A stretch of 64,000 bases of DNA from Olivibacter domesticus (GTDB lineage Bacteria; Bacteroidota; Bacteroidia; Sphingobacteriales; Sphingobacteriaceae), in NCBI RefSeq assembly GCF_900109575.1, contig NZ_FOAF01000001.1:1707662-1771661 (forward strand), written 5' to 3'. The stretch's first letter is position 1. Every line of letters begins with the position of its first letter. The notes under the pieces are model-generated. The model worked only from the letters and a program-made list of their open reading frames with translations, had not been told where the DNA came from and did not search any database. Shown here one piece after another: positions 63,965 through 64,000 of the stretch. A program made the translations under genes and the position numbers.

Positions 63965-64000
63965 GTTATTGGTTTTAGTTAAATATTGATTTATATCTCT

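Overview
The window looks like a chromosomal segment of a member of the Bacteroidota, most likely order Sphingobacteriales (Sphingobacterium/Pedobacter/Olivibacter-like). The grounds are two SusC/SusD outer-membrane pairs, a gldC gene, the AT-rich sequence, Bacteroidota-type promoter elements (TAnnTTTG, often with TTTG about 20 bases upstream), few convincing Shine-Dalgarno sites, and a homogentisate pathway of the Bacteroidota type. The genus is inferred and could not be tested. I see no phage, integrase, transposase, CRISPR array or rRNA. One tRNA (Gly-GCC) is present.

Layout. 1-2.3 kb: two short-chain dehydrogenases and a divergent HxlR regulator with GTAAC repeats between them. 2.5-7.8 kb: a secreted hypothetical protein, then a stress-flavoured block (DUF72 protein, stand-alone LigD polymerase domain, trehalose-synthase-like GH13 enzyme, KTSC protein, universal stress protein, DUF6496 protein). 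8.1-10.3 kb: nucleotidyltransferase-fold/metallophosphoesterase pair, a TTG-started hypothetical and tRNA-Gly. 10.4-14.6 kb: sbcC and sbcD. 14.9-17.2 kb: TauE/SafE permease, DUF1634 partner and a D-2-hydroxyacid dehydrogenase. 17.3-23.7 kb: aromatic amino-acid catabolism (phhA, flavin reductase, fumarylacetoacetase, hmgA, hppD). 23.7-26 kb: cold-shock protein, 1-Cys peroxiredoxin, DUF3050. 26-30.2 kb: ftsK, lolA, a 90-residue protein and an MBL hydrolase as one transcription unit. 30.4-35.5 kb: DUF4397 lipoprotein, a HAD-GT20 fusion resembling glucosylglycerol-phosphate synthase/phosphatase, preceded by a tiny ORF resembling the GpsA N-terminus, and a DEAD-box helicase. 35.6-38.3 kb: gpsA and gamma-glutamyltransferase. 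38.6-45.5 kb: a SusCD pair without enzymes, gldC, a small membrane protein and an RhlE-type helicase. 45.6-46.9 kb: dihydroorotase.

47.0-58.3 kb is the most system-like region. An S66 LD-carboxypeptidase and an M14 lipoprotein peptidase converge on a four-gene unit (NlpC/P60 endopeptidase, L-Ala-D/L-Glu epimerase-like enzyme, SusC, SusD), and an Ntn asparaginase/aspartylglucosaminidase is transcribed divergently. The enzymes correspond to YkfA, YkfC and YkfB of murein-peptide catabolism, so the SusCD pair is probably an outer-membrane importer for murein (or similar D-amino-acid) peptides. This is inference from context.

58.4-64 kb holds cutC, then a tight pfkA-kinase paralogue-gap operon (spacings of 4 and 5 bases). 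The middle gene is a BadF/GlcNAc-kinase-like protein whose phosphate-binding loop is destroyed, while an intact paralogue lies 2 kb away at the window end. Between them is a Nudix-like protein with a broken Nudix box and a winged-helix-like tail, of the NrtR/AraR regulator type. Together these suggest sugar or amino-sugar control of glycolysis.
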